Shown here: positions 33,699 to 44,866 of the stretch, piece after piece
How positions within the stretch are numbered: the first letter of the stretch is position 1
Layout of the letters: every line of letters starts with the position of its first letter
Source: Cliona cf. orientalis
Taxonomy: Eukaryota > Porifera > Demospongiae > Clionaida > Clionaidae
Reading direction: 5' to 3'
NCBI GenBank assembly: GCA_963930775.1
Contig: OZ005706.1
Location: 4,578,545 to 4,642,544, forward strand
Length of the DNA: 64,000 bases
The notes under the pieces: generated by a model
The model's input: only the letters and a program-made list of their open reading frames with translations
Databases searched by the model: none
Told to the model about the DNA's origin: nothing
Translations under genes and position numbers: made by a program

Positions 33699-35423
33699 AT
33701 GGACAGCGTTTCGATCAAGCTACCCGAATGCGAAAAGCATCCTCCCCTCAAGCAAGAATACTACTGCATCGACTGTTCTGAACTACTCTGCAAACGATGC
33801 ATGATGGACAAGCATAGACTCCACAACTACGACGAAACCGAGATAGTGGTAGCGTCGCTCTATGCCTCCCTGCAACCTAGCGTTAAATCCGCCAAGGAAT
33901 CGCTTGAAGTCGCCGAAGGAGCCGCAGGTAAGCTGGAGTCTTCAAAAGCTTGTATAGCGACCGACGAGACGCAACTCAAAGCTAAGATCGAAGCGTTCTT
34001 TGAGCGGAGCAGAAAGGAGCTCGATCGTTGCCAGTCAACTCTGATGGAAAAAATTAAGGACAGAACCGTAAGCAAGGTCGAGTCGCTAAATGCTAAGGAA
34101 CAGCAAATTACATCAGCTCGTTCAGTTCTTTTGGAAGCTATTGAAAACCTACAAAAATTAGCTGATAATGAGGTCATGGTGACTATCCTGATTGAAGGCA
34201 AGCACTACATAGAAACCGCTAAGAAACAGGAGGAGATCATCTCAGCTATTGCCAAGTCACTCTCAGAGGAGGATGAAAATGGTAAAACCAACCTTTCCAT
34301 TGCTTTCAAAGAAGAATCTCCTGACAAGGTTGCTGAAGCATTGAGCAAGCTGTGTTCTATTAGTGCACGTGATAATGGTGACAGCCCTACAAAACCAGTT
34401 ACATTCAGTTTGACAGATACAGTGTTTGACTTGGAAGAGCCAGTATATGAGACGCCAATACCTAATGTACCCTTCACCCGTATTTCATCATTGCCTGCGC
34501 TGCCTACCATTCCACCTTCAACAGTGACCAATAAGTTTGCTAAGAGACGCTCTCCCACAGTTCCGGCTCTTGAGGTGCTGGAAATCAAAGCACCTGTCTC
34601 GGTAATATCTCTGACCCAGAAGGACAGAATTATTGGCGAAAATATCCACCCTTGTGGAATTGCTGTTGGTACCAACAACCTCATTATTGTCACTGATCTC
34701 CACTCCAATTCCGTGAAAGTGTTAGCCAAAACGGGCAAGGTCATAGATACAATTGGAAGCAGTAGGGGCAGCACACCATTCAGAGGACCCTGTGCAGTTG
34801 CTGTTGACGAAGATGATAACATCTTCATTGTCGAACGTGAAACTAGACGGATCCATAAGTTTATGAATGGAAACTTGGTTGAGCTTGCTAAGGTTGGCAG
34901 AAAGCTAGTAGAGCCGTGGGGAATTGCTGTTGCTAATGGGAAGATGTTTGTGTCCGATTGGCAGGGTTGCTGTATACATGTGTTTGAGCACAGTGGCGGT
35001 AACAAGTGTACTCACGTGTCAAGTATTGGAAGCGACTTTCTTAAACAACCTGCTGGTATTGCAGTCAATCCTCGAGGTAACCTTGTTGTTGCAGACCAAG
35101 AAAATCACTGTGTATGGATCCTTACACAGGAAGGTCGAAGTTTAATCCATCCAATTGGTGGAAACAAATGTGATCAGCTGGGACAACTGCATCAGCCGTT
35201 TGGTGTCACCGTGACATCCAAAGGATTGCTGGTTGTCAGTGATAAAGGTAACTCATGCATATCAGTCTTCACTGAGCAGGGGGATTTAGTGGAATGCTTT
35301 GGACGAAAAGGATCCCAACCAGGAGAGTTTAATCAACCACGCCATCTTTGTATGAACTCCAGTGGACAGATTGTCGTTGCTGATGAATTAAACCAGCGAA
35401 TCCAGATATTTGATCTTCCCTGA
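33699..35423 (+). CDS. B-box / coiled-coil / NHL-repeat protein (TRIM-NHL-like, no RING)
   Basis: Single-exon, 574 aa. Residues 11-42 form a B-box 2 zinc site (C11, H14, C23, C26, C31, C34, H39, H42). A long helical coiled coil follows (about 50-210), then a Ser/Pro/Thr linker (about 230-300). A C-terminal propeller of about six NHL repeats (about 310-574) shows HPCGIAVG, GPCAVAVD, EPWGIAVA, QPAGIAVNPRGNLVVAD, QPFGVTV and NQPRHLCMNSSGQIVVAD. There is no RING upstream of the B-box, so it probably lacks the ubiquitin-ligase activity of full TRIM proteins. NHL propellers bind RNA or proteins. The gene lies tail-to-tail with the DED-CARD gene, only 156 bp from its stop. Being intronless amid spliced genes suggests a retroposed or expanded family. 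Confidence 0.85.
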   Translation: MDSVSIKLPECEKHPPLKQEYYCIDCSELLCKRCMMDKHRLHNYDETEIVVASLYASLQPSVKSAKESLEVAEGAAGKLESSKACIATDETQLKAKIEAFFERSRKELDRCQSTLMEKIKDRTVSKVESLNAKEQQITSARSVLLEAIENLQKLADNEVMVTILIEGKHYIETAKKQEEIISAIAKSLSEEDENGKTNLSIAFKEESPDKVAEALSKLCSISARDNGDSPTKPVTFSLTDTVFDLEEPVYETPIPNVPFTRISSLPALPTIPPSTVTNKFAKRRSPTVPALEVLEIKAPVSVISLTQKDRIIGENIHPCGIAVGTNNLIIVTDLHSNSVKVLAKTGKVIDTIGSSRGSTPFRGPCAVAVDEDDNIFIVERETRRIHKFMNGNLVELAKVGRKLVEPWGIAVANGKMFVSDWQGCCIHVFEHSGGNKCTHVSSIGSDFLKQPAGIAVNPRGNLVVADQENHCVWILTQEGRSLIHPIGGNKCDQLGQLHQPFGVTVTSKGLLVVSDKGNSCISVFTEQGDLVECFGRKGSQPGEFNQPRHLCMNSSGQIVVADELNQRIQIFDLP

Positions 35424-35579
35424 CTTACTTACCAATAAACATCATTGTGTTTATCTTAGCACTAGTCAATCGTAGATTACCAGTAGTCTGTCAATATCTT
35501 TGGCACAACATATTATAATTATTATAATAGTATACACCATTATGTTTGTATCATAATAATTTTATTATGAACATTGTCA

Positions 35580-38500
35580 TCATAACACTGTTTCATTAAT
35601 ATCTAGTAAGAGTTTGTCAAGGAAAGCTGATTTTTGTTCTTCCATTTTGATCACTTTGCACTGATGCTCAGCAATTGCTACTAGGTTTTCAAGTCCTGCC
35701 TTACGGCTCTCTACAACTGTTTCATTGTATGCAAAGTATGCTTCCTGCAATTTACCTTCTAGTCGTAGTAATTCAGCCAGTAGCAGGTTTCTTTCACATT
35801 GGCGCATTGATGGTAGCAGTAAACCTAGTCGGTCCAGTGCTTCAAGCTGACCTTTGGCGTTTCTAATATTATCTTCAGAGGGAACAGGGATGGCTGACTC
35901 TGGCTTAGGCTTAGAACCAAAGGAGATATTTAAATAAAATGCAGCTAGGGATAGATGGGCAGTTGGCTTGCAACAGGTGTGAGCATCATCAAAATTATGC
36001 AATGCTGCCAAGTACATAGACTCTATCTCAACTCGTCGATGTGGCTGAGTTGCAGACATCACTTTAGCCTCCCTCAGAAGTAGTTTCGCTACATCATAGC
36101 CACATGTTAGAGACAAAAGTTGACGTGCCTTTTCTGAATTCTCAATGGCTTTCAATTTGTTTCCTGTCATGAGATAGACCTGAGCCAGCCTTAAACGTAT
36201 CCGCCCTTCCAGGATATTACGATTCAGGACAGACTGATGCTGACACTGTTGCAAAGCTGGTTCAAGTACATTCTCTATGCAGTATTTGTGGTCCTTGCAA
36301 CGATGAATAAATACACAGTTCATGGCATTGAACCATTTCCCCACAATACTCCATTCCTGGCTTGGACTTGTGCTCAGTTGATCTGTGACTTTGGCCAACT
36401 TTTGATATTCACATTTACCAAAGTAGTCCCAGAGCACACCCTCAACCTTCCTGAACCGATGCCGGGTGAGGTCTCCCTGTAGTTCAGTAAATGCAGGGGG
36501 AGTTTCTGGATGTACAGAGCTGGCATACTGTGACTGTTGGCACATATCAACAATGAGAGCTATTTCGGTTTTTGGTAGGGATGGCCACAGCATACAAAAC
36601 AAGTCCTCGTGACCTAAATGTTCTCTTGCTAGCCAGAGACAGACGAGAAATTTTCGGGTAGCAGAAATTGGTTTTTGAGTTAGTATTTGTAGCAAATTAT
36701 TCGCCTTTTGAATGTCCGTGTGCGGTTTCGCTACAAAGGTGAGTTCATCTTGTGTTAAAAATGAAATCTGTGGGTTGGTTAACATTGGAAGTAGAGCAGT
36801 AAAATTAAGACATTGTTGTATCTGTGTGGAGTACTTGAGAACAAGTGTTTTAAGTGTCTTTTCCTCGTGTACACAAAGTTCATTTTCGCACATACTGCAG
36901 AGCACCTTTTGATTAGCAACATCCAGCAAAGTAGAGACAAGTGCAGGACACAGTGGTTGCTGAATGTCTTCCTTGCCTGAGATGGTGAAATCTGTTATCA
37001 CTAATTAAGTAACAGTAATAATAATTATCCATCAAGGGATCCATCTATATATTTAAAATTCGGGAGAGGGTGTGAAAGACTTCAAGTGGGGAGCCTGAAA
37101 CCAATTAAATAATAGTTAGATACTGTTTAGGTGGTTTCTACGTGATTTAAAAGACCAAAGGGCTCTATGTAGAATCCCGAGCGAAGCGAGGGTTCTACTG
37201 AGCTCTGAGGTCTTCTAAATCACGTAGAAACCGACTAAACAGCGTCTAACAACTTTAGACCCTAGCAACAATGCCCATAGGCTTGACATATAAACTGCTG
37301 CCTAGCAACAATCCTAACCATAGACAACAACTTTTTTACAGGTTTATATAAAAAAGTTACAGGTTTATATGAGTTTTTTTTACAGGTTTATATGAGAAAT
37401 CAGGGGCGGATCTAGGGGGGGGGTTGCTGGGGTTGCAACCCCCCCAAACGATTTTGAGCAGCCCCTCCCACTTATATACAAGGCTTACTATAGCTTGGCA
37501 CAGTAGCTGCCACTCTATGGTTAGCAGCAGACAAGCTGTGTAGTACATAATTGGCCTCAAACCAACAGGTGGTGCACGGTGGTTAGTGGTACACCCTGAA
37601 CATGGCTTCAGCTATGAATAATCTACTGTAGACCACAAGAGTCAGCTGAGTGTTACTGCAGTGTTACTAGGTCAGCTGGGGCGACTAAAAGTGGGCGTGG
37701 CTCATTAAAAGTGGGCGTGGTCGCAAAAATTTCGCGCGCAATTAAACCTACAACCCCACCATACTAAAAATCCTAGATCCACCCCTGGAAATAGATACCT
37801 GCTCCTGACCAATCAGATAACAGTATTTGCTACAACTAGGATCTAAGAAAAATTCACAGGTTTATATGAGCTTTTTACAGGTTTATATATATTACCGTAT
37901 TGTCTCTAATTTAACGGACATCTCTAATTATCCGGACACCATTTCGAATTATTTTTTTACCTCTAATTACACCGGACAGTCAATGAAGTTTGAGTTTTTG
38001 TTGTTCTAATTATCCGGACATCGTTGGACACCTCGCGCTAGCATGGTACTGATCGAGCAAAATTTGCAATGGACAGCTGCTTCTCTGGGTGGTACTGAAG
38101 GAGGCGAGTTGTTCTCCTTCCCACCATGAACAGGGAGCTCCAGGTACCGTCTCATTTTCTCAATCTCTGCAGCTGCTCGATCGTACGTCCATTTGACCGA
38201 ATGCGCATGCGTGAAAGTGTGTTCTAATTCATCGGACACTTCGAACGCAGGCTATTTTCGTGTGCTCTAATTATAGCGGACATTGGCCAAAATAATTATT
38301 TTTCTGGTGTCCGTTAAATTAGAGGTAATACGGTAGTTAGACACTGTTTAGGAGGTTTCTATGTGATTTAGAAGACCGAAGGACTCTATATAGAATCCCG
38401 AGCGAAGCGAGGGTTCTATGAGAGCCCTGAGGTCTTCTAAATCACATAGAAACCGACTAAACAGTGTCTAACAAGTTTAGATCATATAGTTTTGTATTGC

Positions 38501-39634
38501 TAAGAGCCAGAGGGCAAAACTTGTAGGTGACTATGAAAATCTTGTAGGTGACTATGAGAAGCTTGTAGGTGACTATGAGATATAGATACCTGTCAGTAGC
38601 CAATCAAATTGCAGTATTCATTACAGCTATGATCTAAGTATAGGTTACATCACGAGGTGGAGGTCTCTATGGGATTTACACACCGAGGGCCGGAGGCCCG
38701 AGGCTGTGTAAATCACGTAACATGGCCACTACTGACAAGTATAGTTAGGGAGCGTGGAGGCCATTGTCCCTCTCATCCCCAAGCCTCACGACAAGGCTGA
38801 TCTCCAGTACTTTTAAATGTAATAGGCCATGATTTCTTATTTCTTTGTTTCCTATCCACCTCAGGATACGAGGAATTCAATCTTTGACTAAAATAGCTTC
38901 TAAGCATGAAAAGGCAACAATCTTGAACTATAGATGCAGTAGCCTATAAAGGATGCATGTGGTGGACAAGAAACAAGGAATCTACAGAGCATGGCCATAT
39001 TGCTAGGCTTTAACTATTGAAACTTACACTTAGCCTCCTTAGTCACAATCATACTAATTAATTTGTTTGGGTCATGTCTATCGATAATCTTTTCAATGAC
39101 ATCAGGCCTTCTGATCAGTTGTAGAGTGTCTCTGATGAGTGTGAGCTTATTGTCCAGCAAGTTTCTATCTTCCATTATCTCAAACAACTTTAACATTCTC
39201 TGTGAGTTTCCAAATCGATCTGGGTGTACCTTTAAGTGCATTTCAGCTGTTAGAGTTACAAATTGTTCAACCTGGCCCTGGTCTAATTGATTGGCAATAG
39301 CTGATAAAGTGCATCGTAACGTAAGCTTGGGGATCTGCTTCTCAGATTTCTGTATGCATTTCGACTGAAGAATATCATGTATTTGTTTGAGCAGACTGTG
39401 TCTGCAAGCTCTCACATCTTCAATTATGAAATGAGTGAGGGACAGCGCAAAGGTGTGGTACTCTGATGACTCTCTCAGCAAGAGGTAACAGCTCACCAGT
39501 GGACCTTCTCCAACCCGAGCCACTGCTTTATTCAACACTCCCCTGAATTCATACAGCGCATGCTCTATCTCTTCATCACTGGCATTGTCTTCTATCTCCT
39601 TAAGGATACCAATGGCGGCGTCTTCTTCATCCAT
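35580..39634 (-). CDS. DED + CARD + helical-repeat (TPR-like) protein
   Basis: Two exons on the minus strand: 39028-39634 and 35580-36991. Exon 1 ends AAG T|GTAAGT and exon 2 begins after GTGATAACAG with AT, so phases join exactly, giving 672 aa. Residues about 104-187 are a death effector domain: LRCTLSAIANQLDQ, QRMLKLFEIMEDRNLLDN and LIRDTLQLIRRPDVIEKII follow the caspase-8/FADD DED pattern. Residues about 248-339 fit a CARD: LLPMLTNPQISFLTQDEL, KANNLLQILTQKP, FLVCLWLAREHLGHEDLF. The remaining about 330 residues are helical repeats (RLRLAQVYLMTGNKLKAIEN, NLLLAELLRLEGKLQEAYFA), TPR-like. No caspase or kinase domain, so an adaptor or scaffold in cell-death or immune signalling is likely. Divergent from the FKBP-CRTAP gene. 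Confidence 0.75.
37115..37250. repeat. Palindromic 136-bp repeat, copy 1
   Basis: GTTAGATACTGTTTAGGTGG at the left pairs with CCGACTAAACAGCGTCTAAC at the right; the centre has GAGCGAAGCGAGGGTTCTA. The same unit recurs at 38336-38472. In the DED-CARD intron. Confidence 0.85.
37401..37787. mobile_element. hAT-like MITE, GAAAT duplication
   Basis: Ends CAGGGGCGGATCTAGG and CCTAGATCCACCCCTG, flanked by GAAAT (37396-37400 and 37788-37792). Inside are paired GGGGTTGC and GCAACCCC runs. Confidence 0.8.
37893..38335. mobile_element. TACCGTATT...MITE, pogo-like (TAATTATCCGGACA)
   Basis: Left end TACCGTATTGTCTCTAATTT, right end AAATTAGAGGTAATACGGTA. Several TCTAATTATCCGGACA units inside recall pogo/Tigger ends. 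A 77-aa minus frame (38006-38239) may be a transposase relic. Confidence 0.7.
38336..38472. repeat. Palindromic 137-bp repeat, copy 2
   Basis: GTTAGACACTGTTTAGGAGG pairs with CCGACTAAACAGTGTCTAAC. It lies directly against the end of the 37893-38335 element. Confidence 0.85.
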
Positions 39635-39787
39635 GGAACTGGAAAGCTGATGTTACGCCCCGCCCAACTAAGTTTTGGATTAGCAGGGGGTACTTTGACC
39701 TATACGCGTGGGCGGGGCTGCGACCATCAAATTATCGGGTCTTCCCCTCTTTGTTGGCATGCTTGCTGGACAAAGCCATTGTTGCGC
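39635..39787. promoter_or_regulatory. 153-bp head-to-head spacer, DED-CARD gene and FKBP-CRTAP
   Basis: Start codons at 39634 (minus) and 39788 (plus) enclose this spacer, which is GC-richer than its surroundings (GTTACGCCCCGCCCAACTAA, an SP/KLF-type CCGCCC box, and GGGCGGGGC). A shared promoter is inferred. Confidence 0.5.
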
Positions 39788-42700
39788 ATGGTGATGGCAG
39801 TGTGGAGAGGAGCCTTGTTTCTGGTTATTCTGCAGATTTTACTTTCATTAGCATGCTGTCAAGATAATAATGTGCAAGATGCTTCCTCCTCGAGCTATGA
39901 AGGTGAGAAAAACATTCTAAATTCCCTGATAGCTACAGAGCTAGAGATTTGCAGGTAGGTTGAGGGGTACTAACAGAGTTGAAAGTTACTCTGGTTTGAT
40001 CTCATGCATACGTTATTGACCACAACATAAACACCTGCATATTATAATATCTTTATTCTGATTTAGAGGAAGATTGGGGTGATGGATTGAAGGTGTTGTC
40101 GACCTTTCGACCTGAACTGTGTGAGCACAAGGCCAAGACTGGTGATGTGATTCACTACCACTATGTTGGACGACTGGGCCATGATGGAAATATATTCGGC
40201 AGAAGGTACAGATTTCAAAGACTGCACATATACCTGGTATAGTGCTTTATGCTACACACCTCTGTCCGATATTGACTTACACCTTGGTTAGGACACGTCA
40301 GGATAGGGTGGGATTTATCACCAGATTTTCCCACCACTGGGTGCAAGAAAACTGAAATACCTGAATTTTGCCAGTTCATACTTGTACTCTTTCAGCTACA
40401 CACTGGATCAGTAATCAGTTAGAATTCTGTCTGCTCTACCCACATAAGCTGTCATGATTGTGCGTTCTCACTGTTTTGTAGGAAGATTATTTTAAAGTTA
40501 ATTAACTCCTTGAAGACAGTATAATAATTATTATTATTCATATTTGCTGCTGAGCAACAGTTAGAGTTGAGTGAATGTTGGGAAAGAATCCGAGATTTTA
40601 GATAGAATCTCAGCCAAAGTAATATTATTATGGTGCAGGCCATGGCCATACCAGCTGTATAGGTAGGTATATGTGACCCTCCACGAGGAAACCAAGCATA
40701 ATGCGCTGGATATCAATCTGAGATACAGGCCAAAATAGTTGCCCAAGGTGATAATTATCGTTTTTCACTTTTTGGTATAGATCGATAGAGGAATCATTCC
40801 TCTACACAAAAATCTGCTTCGTAGCTTCTAGAACGCTATACTTACTGAGTTATGGCTCGAAGAAGTCGGCCGTGTAGCTAACATTGATCGTCCATGATAC
40901 GGAGCCGTTGCCATAGTAGCAGCTAGGCAAGCACGGCAGCTGCACAGAAAACACTCTCCAGTCACTTCCTTCTTCGATTTTGTATACTAACGATCTATAG
41001 ACACGCTTATCTTTTCGTTCTTTTCCATCGAAATGCCGGCTGCTGCTCTCTTTCCAATGTTTTGGCAGCCATCTGGCTCTTTGATTTAGTGGGCGGGGCA
41101 ACGTATTTACCATAAACAACGAATATACGGACTTCCGCGTGCAACGTACGTAGCAATATTCATTGCAATTTTTTGCAATACTTTAGTACGGGCGATCCGG
41201 GTATATTTTTGCTCATATCTCCATGACTACACGGGCTAGAGACTTCAAATTTGCTGGAGCAATAGTTCAAAGGTTGTAGTTGGTAATGGTGTCCTTAACT
41301 CAAAAAAGTTTTTCCGCGCATTATGCTTGGTTTCCTCGTGGAGGGTCACATATGCTTATGAATTATTGCACTTTACAACATAATGCGAAAGTGTGTAGGT
41401 CATAAGTAATTTTCTGAATGAATACTACTGTAACTTTGTGGTAAACTAAGGTCTAGTCTTGACCAAGACTGACATTTGACAGCCATTACCACAAGGCTAA
41501 AATATCTATCTTAGTGTCCCGTGCATGCTCTCACTCCTGGGTGAGTTCCCAAGTACCAGATTTCAAGGAATCAATGTAGCAGCTCTCGTACTCCAAAAAA
41601 CTAAGGAAAGTGAGTTTCCTTAGGTCACTGTTCTCTTGGGTTTTCTAATCTACAGTCTTCACATCATGATTGATAGTTGTTGATCATTAGTATAACTTGC
41701 GTATCATGCAGCAGAGTAGGTGGCATAACTATGCACTCGATGGAGATGGGTAGAAGTATATGTACCATGCATACGTCTCTTAGAATTCGACAAATCAAAT
41801 TGTTGATCACCCTTGTGGAAGAACCTTTCGATAAAGGCTGCTATTTTCTGTATATTGTGAACGGAAGTAGAATGTACGCACAACTAGAATGTTGAGTATT
41901 AGTTTTCTGCTAACTATTGGGTAAAGCTTCAATAACAAAGTTTGAATAATATTATAATATCGTTATTTTTGTGCACCTTAAATTTAAGTATATAGTGGGA
42001 TATGTTGAGAGTCCAGTTTCGTAGATAATCGATCAAGCGCGAAAATTAAACCTGCAGCTTTGACTACAACTCTCCGTATATTGTTTCATTGGGCCATGGT
42101 CGTATCATCGCTGGTATGGACCGAGGGCTGATGGACATGTGCCTGTGGGAGAGACGCAGGATCACCATTCCCCCTCACCTTGGCTACGGACAACGAGGTG
42201 TCGGCCAGGTCATCCCACCCAACTCAACACTGGTCTTCTACACCAGGCTCATCAAGATAGAGAGGGTAATACAACAGCTTTACTTACCGGTATCCTAAAT
42301 CAGTGGTTAAAAGTTGTGTGGTTTGTTTGGTACTGTAGAATGGCCACTCACTTGGAGAAGACCAAGATATCAAAGATTTGTGGAACTCAGGCCTGGACAG
42401 CTACACTGAACACAGCTGGGAGCAGAGCATTGACATGATTGAGGAGGCGATTAGGCTGTTCAACCAGTACCACAACCACACCTTCCACTGCCTCAAGGCA
42501 TGCAAGGATCAAGGTACATGTTATAATTATGTTTAAGTGTTAATTAAAAGTTGATATACATTGACTATAGGATCGGATCTTCAGTTGAGTCCCAAGGACA
42601 AAGAGACTGTTGAAAACTATGCTGGGGATGATCCTTTCATTAGGCAATTTATTGTGTATGCTGCAAGGGGTAGGTGTGTAAGAGAATGCAAGGCAAGAAA

Positions 42701-44207
42701 TTTACCACCCAAACTAAGGAATCCTGACCCAGTTGTCATCAATGCATTCAGAAGTAGGACACCATATTCCTACCTACACTATGCATACTATCAAGTAAGT
42801 GAGTGTAATTGGTTGAAATTATCATCAATGTTTACGTAAGGGGTGAACAAAAGTTTCATACTTTATATTCCTGGCAATCACCATGTTCTCTCTCTCTCTC
42901 CCTTCCTCCACTCTCACTTCCATAGCGTGGTAATGTTCTTGAAGGAGCCCGTGCTTGTTTCACTTATCATCATTTCAACCCAATGGATAAACTGGCAACA
43001 GACAGTCTTCCCTTCTATCGCAAACACCTGGAGCTTGGTGAAAATCAAGTTGTCTCTCGTGAGCCTCTAGTGGCACCGCACCAGGAATCCTTTCTGGCTG
43101 GTTAGCAATCTCTATTCTATTACTGCTGTTAATTAACATGACAGCTCACAAATGACAGGCAAAGCTAGCTATGACAAAGGCCACTGGCTTGAAGCCACAG
43201 ACCACATTGAGAAAGCGTTGGAGCTCTATAAGGAAGCACTTGGCGACTGCTACCTACTGTGTGAAGATGGAATACATGTTAATCTGACTCAACCTGATAT
43301 GAACCCGCAGAAGGAGAAACTCTATGAAGAGTACAGTCTGTATGCAGAGACAATGGAGTATTATGAATTGCTAGTTGCTATTGTTAAGAAGGTATATCTC
43401 ACCAATGTTATCGAAGTTTAGATTGTGGACGGTTTGGTTATCTGTACAGGTACTGTCATGCCGTATCAACTGCCATGAGCGCATGGCCGTTATTGAAGGA
43501 AAGAAGCTACCGAACTACCTGAGTGAACACTTCAACTATCTACAGTATGCCTACTTCAAATGTAAGTGCATAAGATTGCAGAGAGAGTATGTACCTGCTG
43601 TGTGTGTAACCTACTCTTGCATTGTATAGTGGGTCACTTACGAAAGGCTGCAAGTGCTGTTGCCACTTTCCTTGCAAGAGAACCATCTGATGATGCCATG
43701 ACCAGCAATGTTCGCTATTATGTGTCAGAGTTGAAGTTGTCACAAGAAGAGTTTATTCCCAGACAAGTGAGTCAACTTGGGAGATAATTGTTAATGGCTA
43801 CTGCTACTTAGTAACTACATGATATTGTATTAATGGCAAGGATTTATAGGGGTCTCTAGAAGCCCTTGATATTAAGATTGTTTATTAAACATCCTTGAAT
43901 GTGTGTATTGTCGTTGCGTTTGTGATGTGTACTTATCTGTCACACTTTTTGTAAACATTGTAGAGGCTACATACCATTCTGGCCGAGGACATGTGCTAAA
44001 CATGCATGCATGCTAGCGTCTTATTTATTTCTGCCCTTAGTATTAATTTTTTTACAACATTTGTAGGAGTTTGTGGACATTCAGCTCAAGTTAGAGACAG
44101 AGATGAGGCTGCTGCACTATGCTGAGCATGGCAGCGTGAAGAAGAGGGAAGGGCTGAGGGGAGATGCAACTCCCTCTCTCATGCCTCCTAGACATGAAGA
44201 ACTCTGA
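39788..44207 (+). CDS. FKBP prolyl isomerase fused to CRTAP/leprecan-type TPR protein, ER
   Basis: Ten exons: 39788-39902, 40067-40205, 42058-42265, 42339-42513, 42571-42794, 42926-43100, 43159-43391, 43450-43561, 43630-43766 and 44067-44207. They sum to 1659 nt, 552 aa, with every phase consistent. Residues 1-25 are a signal peptide (ALFLVILQILLSLACC). About 40-154 form one FKBP domain (GDVIHYHYVGRLG, RRITIPPHLGYGQRG, VIPPNSTLVFYTRLIKIE); the pocket Trp is Met (AGMDRGL). About 160-510 match the CRTAP/SC65/P3H helical domain: SYTEHSWEQSIDMIEEAIRL, CLKACKD, RCVRECKARNLPP, YSYLHYAYYQRGN, VLSCRINCHERM, FNYLQYAYFKLGHLRKAASA. No 2-oxoglutarate dioxygenase domain follows. It ends in HEEL, an ER-retention type tetrapeptide. 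Vertebrate CRTAP works with P3H1 and cyclophilin B on collagen; here isomerase and chaperone are one chain. Confidence 0.92.
40672..41350 (-). mobile_element. Complete TGTGACC TA-MITE, 679 bp
   Basis: Perfect-looking terminal repeats (TGTGACCCTCCACGAGGAAA at the left, its reverse complement at the right), flanked by TA at 40670-40671 and 41351-41352. It lies in intron 2 of the FKBP-CRTAP gene. This is the empty-site reference for the element at 3493-6760. No transposase gene. Confidence 0.9.
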
Positions 44208-44866
44208 ACCTAGCTGAACCATGTATATAGGCCTAATTAATCTCAATCAACGGCATAAAATTATTGTGTATCAGACTCACATTTTGTAGCTACTATTGTA
44301 ACCTAGACTAGTGGTGCTAAACACAGGATAAAGCTTAAATCACATGCAGTCTATACACAATTACTATTAACAACCTAATGACACTATACAGCTACAGTAC
44401 TACGTTGACTGGCTGCAGGCATGCTGCATGTGTTAATTGATGTGGAATGCAGAATGTCAACAATAACAATTATTATTATTATTCCTGCATATAGTATAGG
44501 ATGTGAATCTATCATGTATGTGACATTGTGAGTTATGGAGTAAGTCCGGCCAACAATGATGTTGATATTGTGCATGATAAGCTCTACATGTTTGCTATTC
44601 TTACAAGACCTTGATATTAAAATTAATGGTTGTTTTTTTTTCGTTTTTAAACATACTTAAGTGTGTACTATCATTGCATTAACTTTGTGATGTATGCTTT
44701 TAACATACTTGAGTGTGTACACAATATAATTATTATTATAGCAGGTATTATAGCATGGTATCAATAACAAAAATTAAAAGTATAGGGTATTGTACAAATA
44801 ATCACATACATTGAAGCACAGATGATATTATAATTCTAATAATAAACTAGAGCTCTGTAGAGCACA
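44208..44866. other. Intergenic, nothing recognised
   Basis: 3' flank of the FKBP-CRTAP gene; AT-rich with ATTATT runs. No gene seen. Confidence 0.4.

Noticed and set aside
34205..35005. Long minus-strand ORF opposite the B-box/NHL gene
   Set aside because: Shadow frame of the plus-strand coding sequence; no motif of its own.
36992..37001. ATG at 37001 as the start of a separate CARD protein
   Set aside because: It lies upstream of a good acceptor (GTGATAACAG) in the intron, and the DED exon's donor matches in phase; one gene is simpler, though an internal start cannot be excluded.
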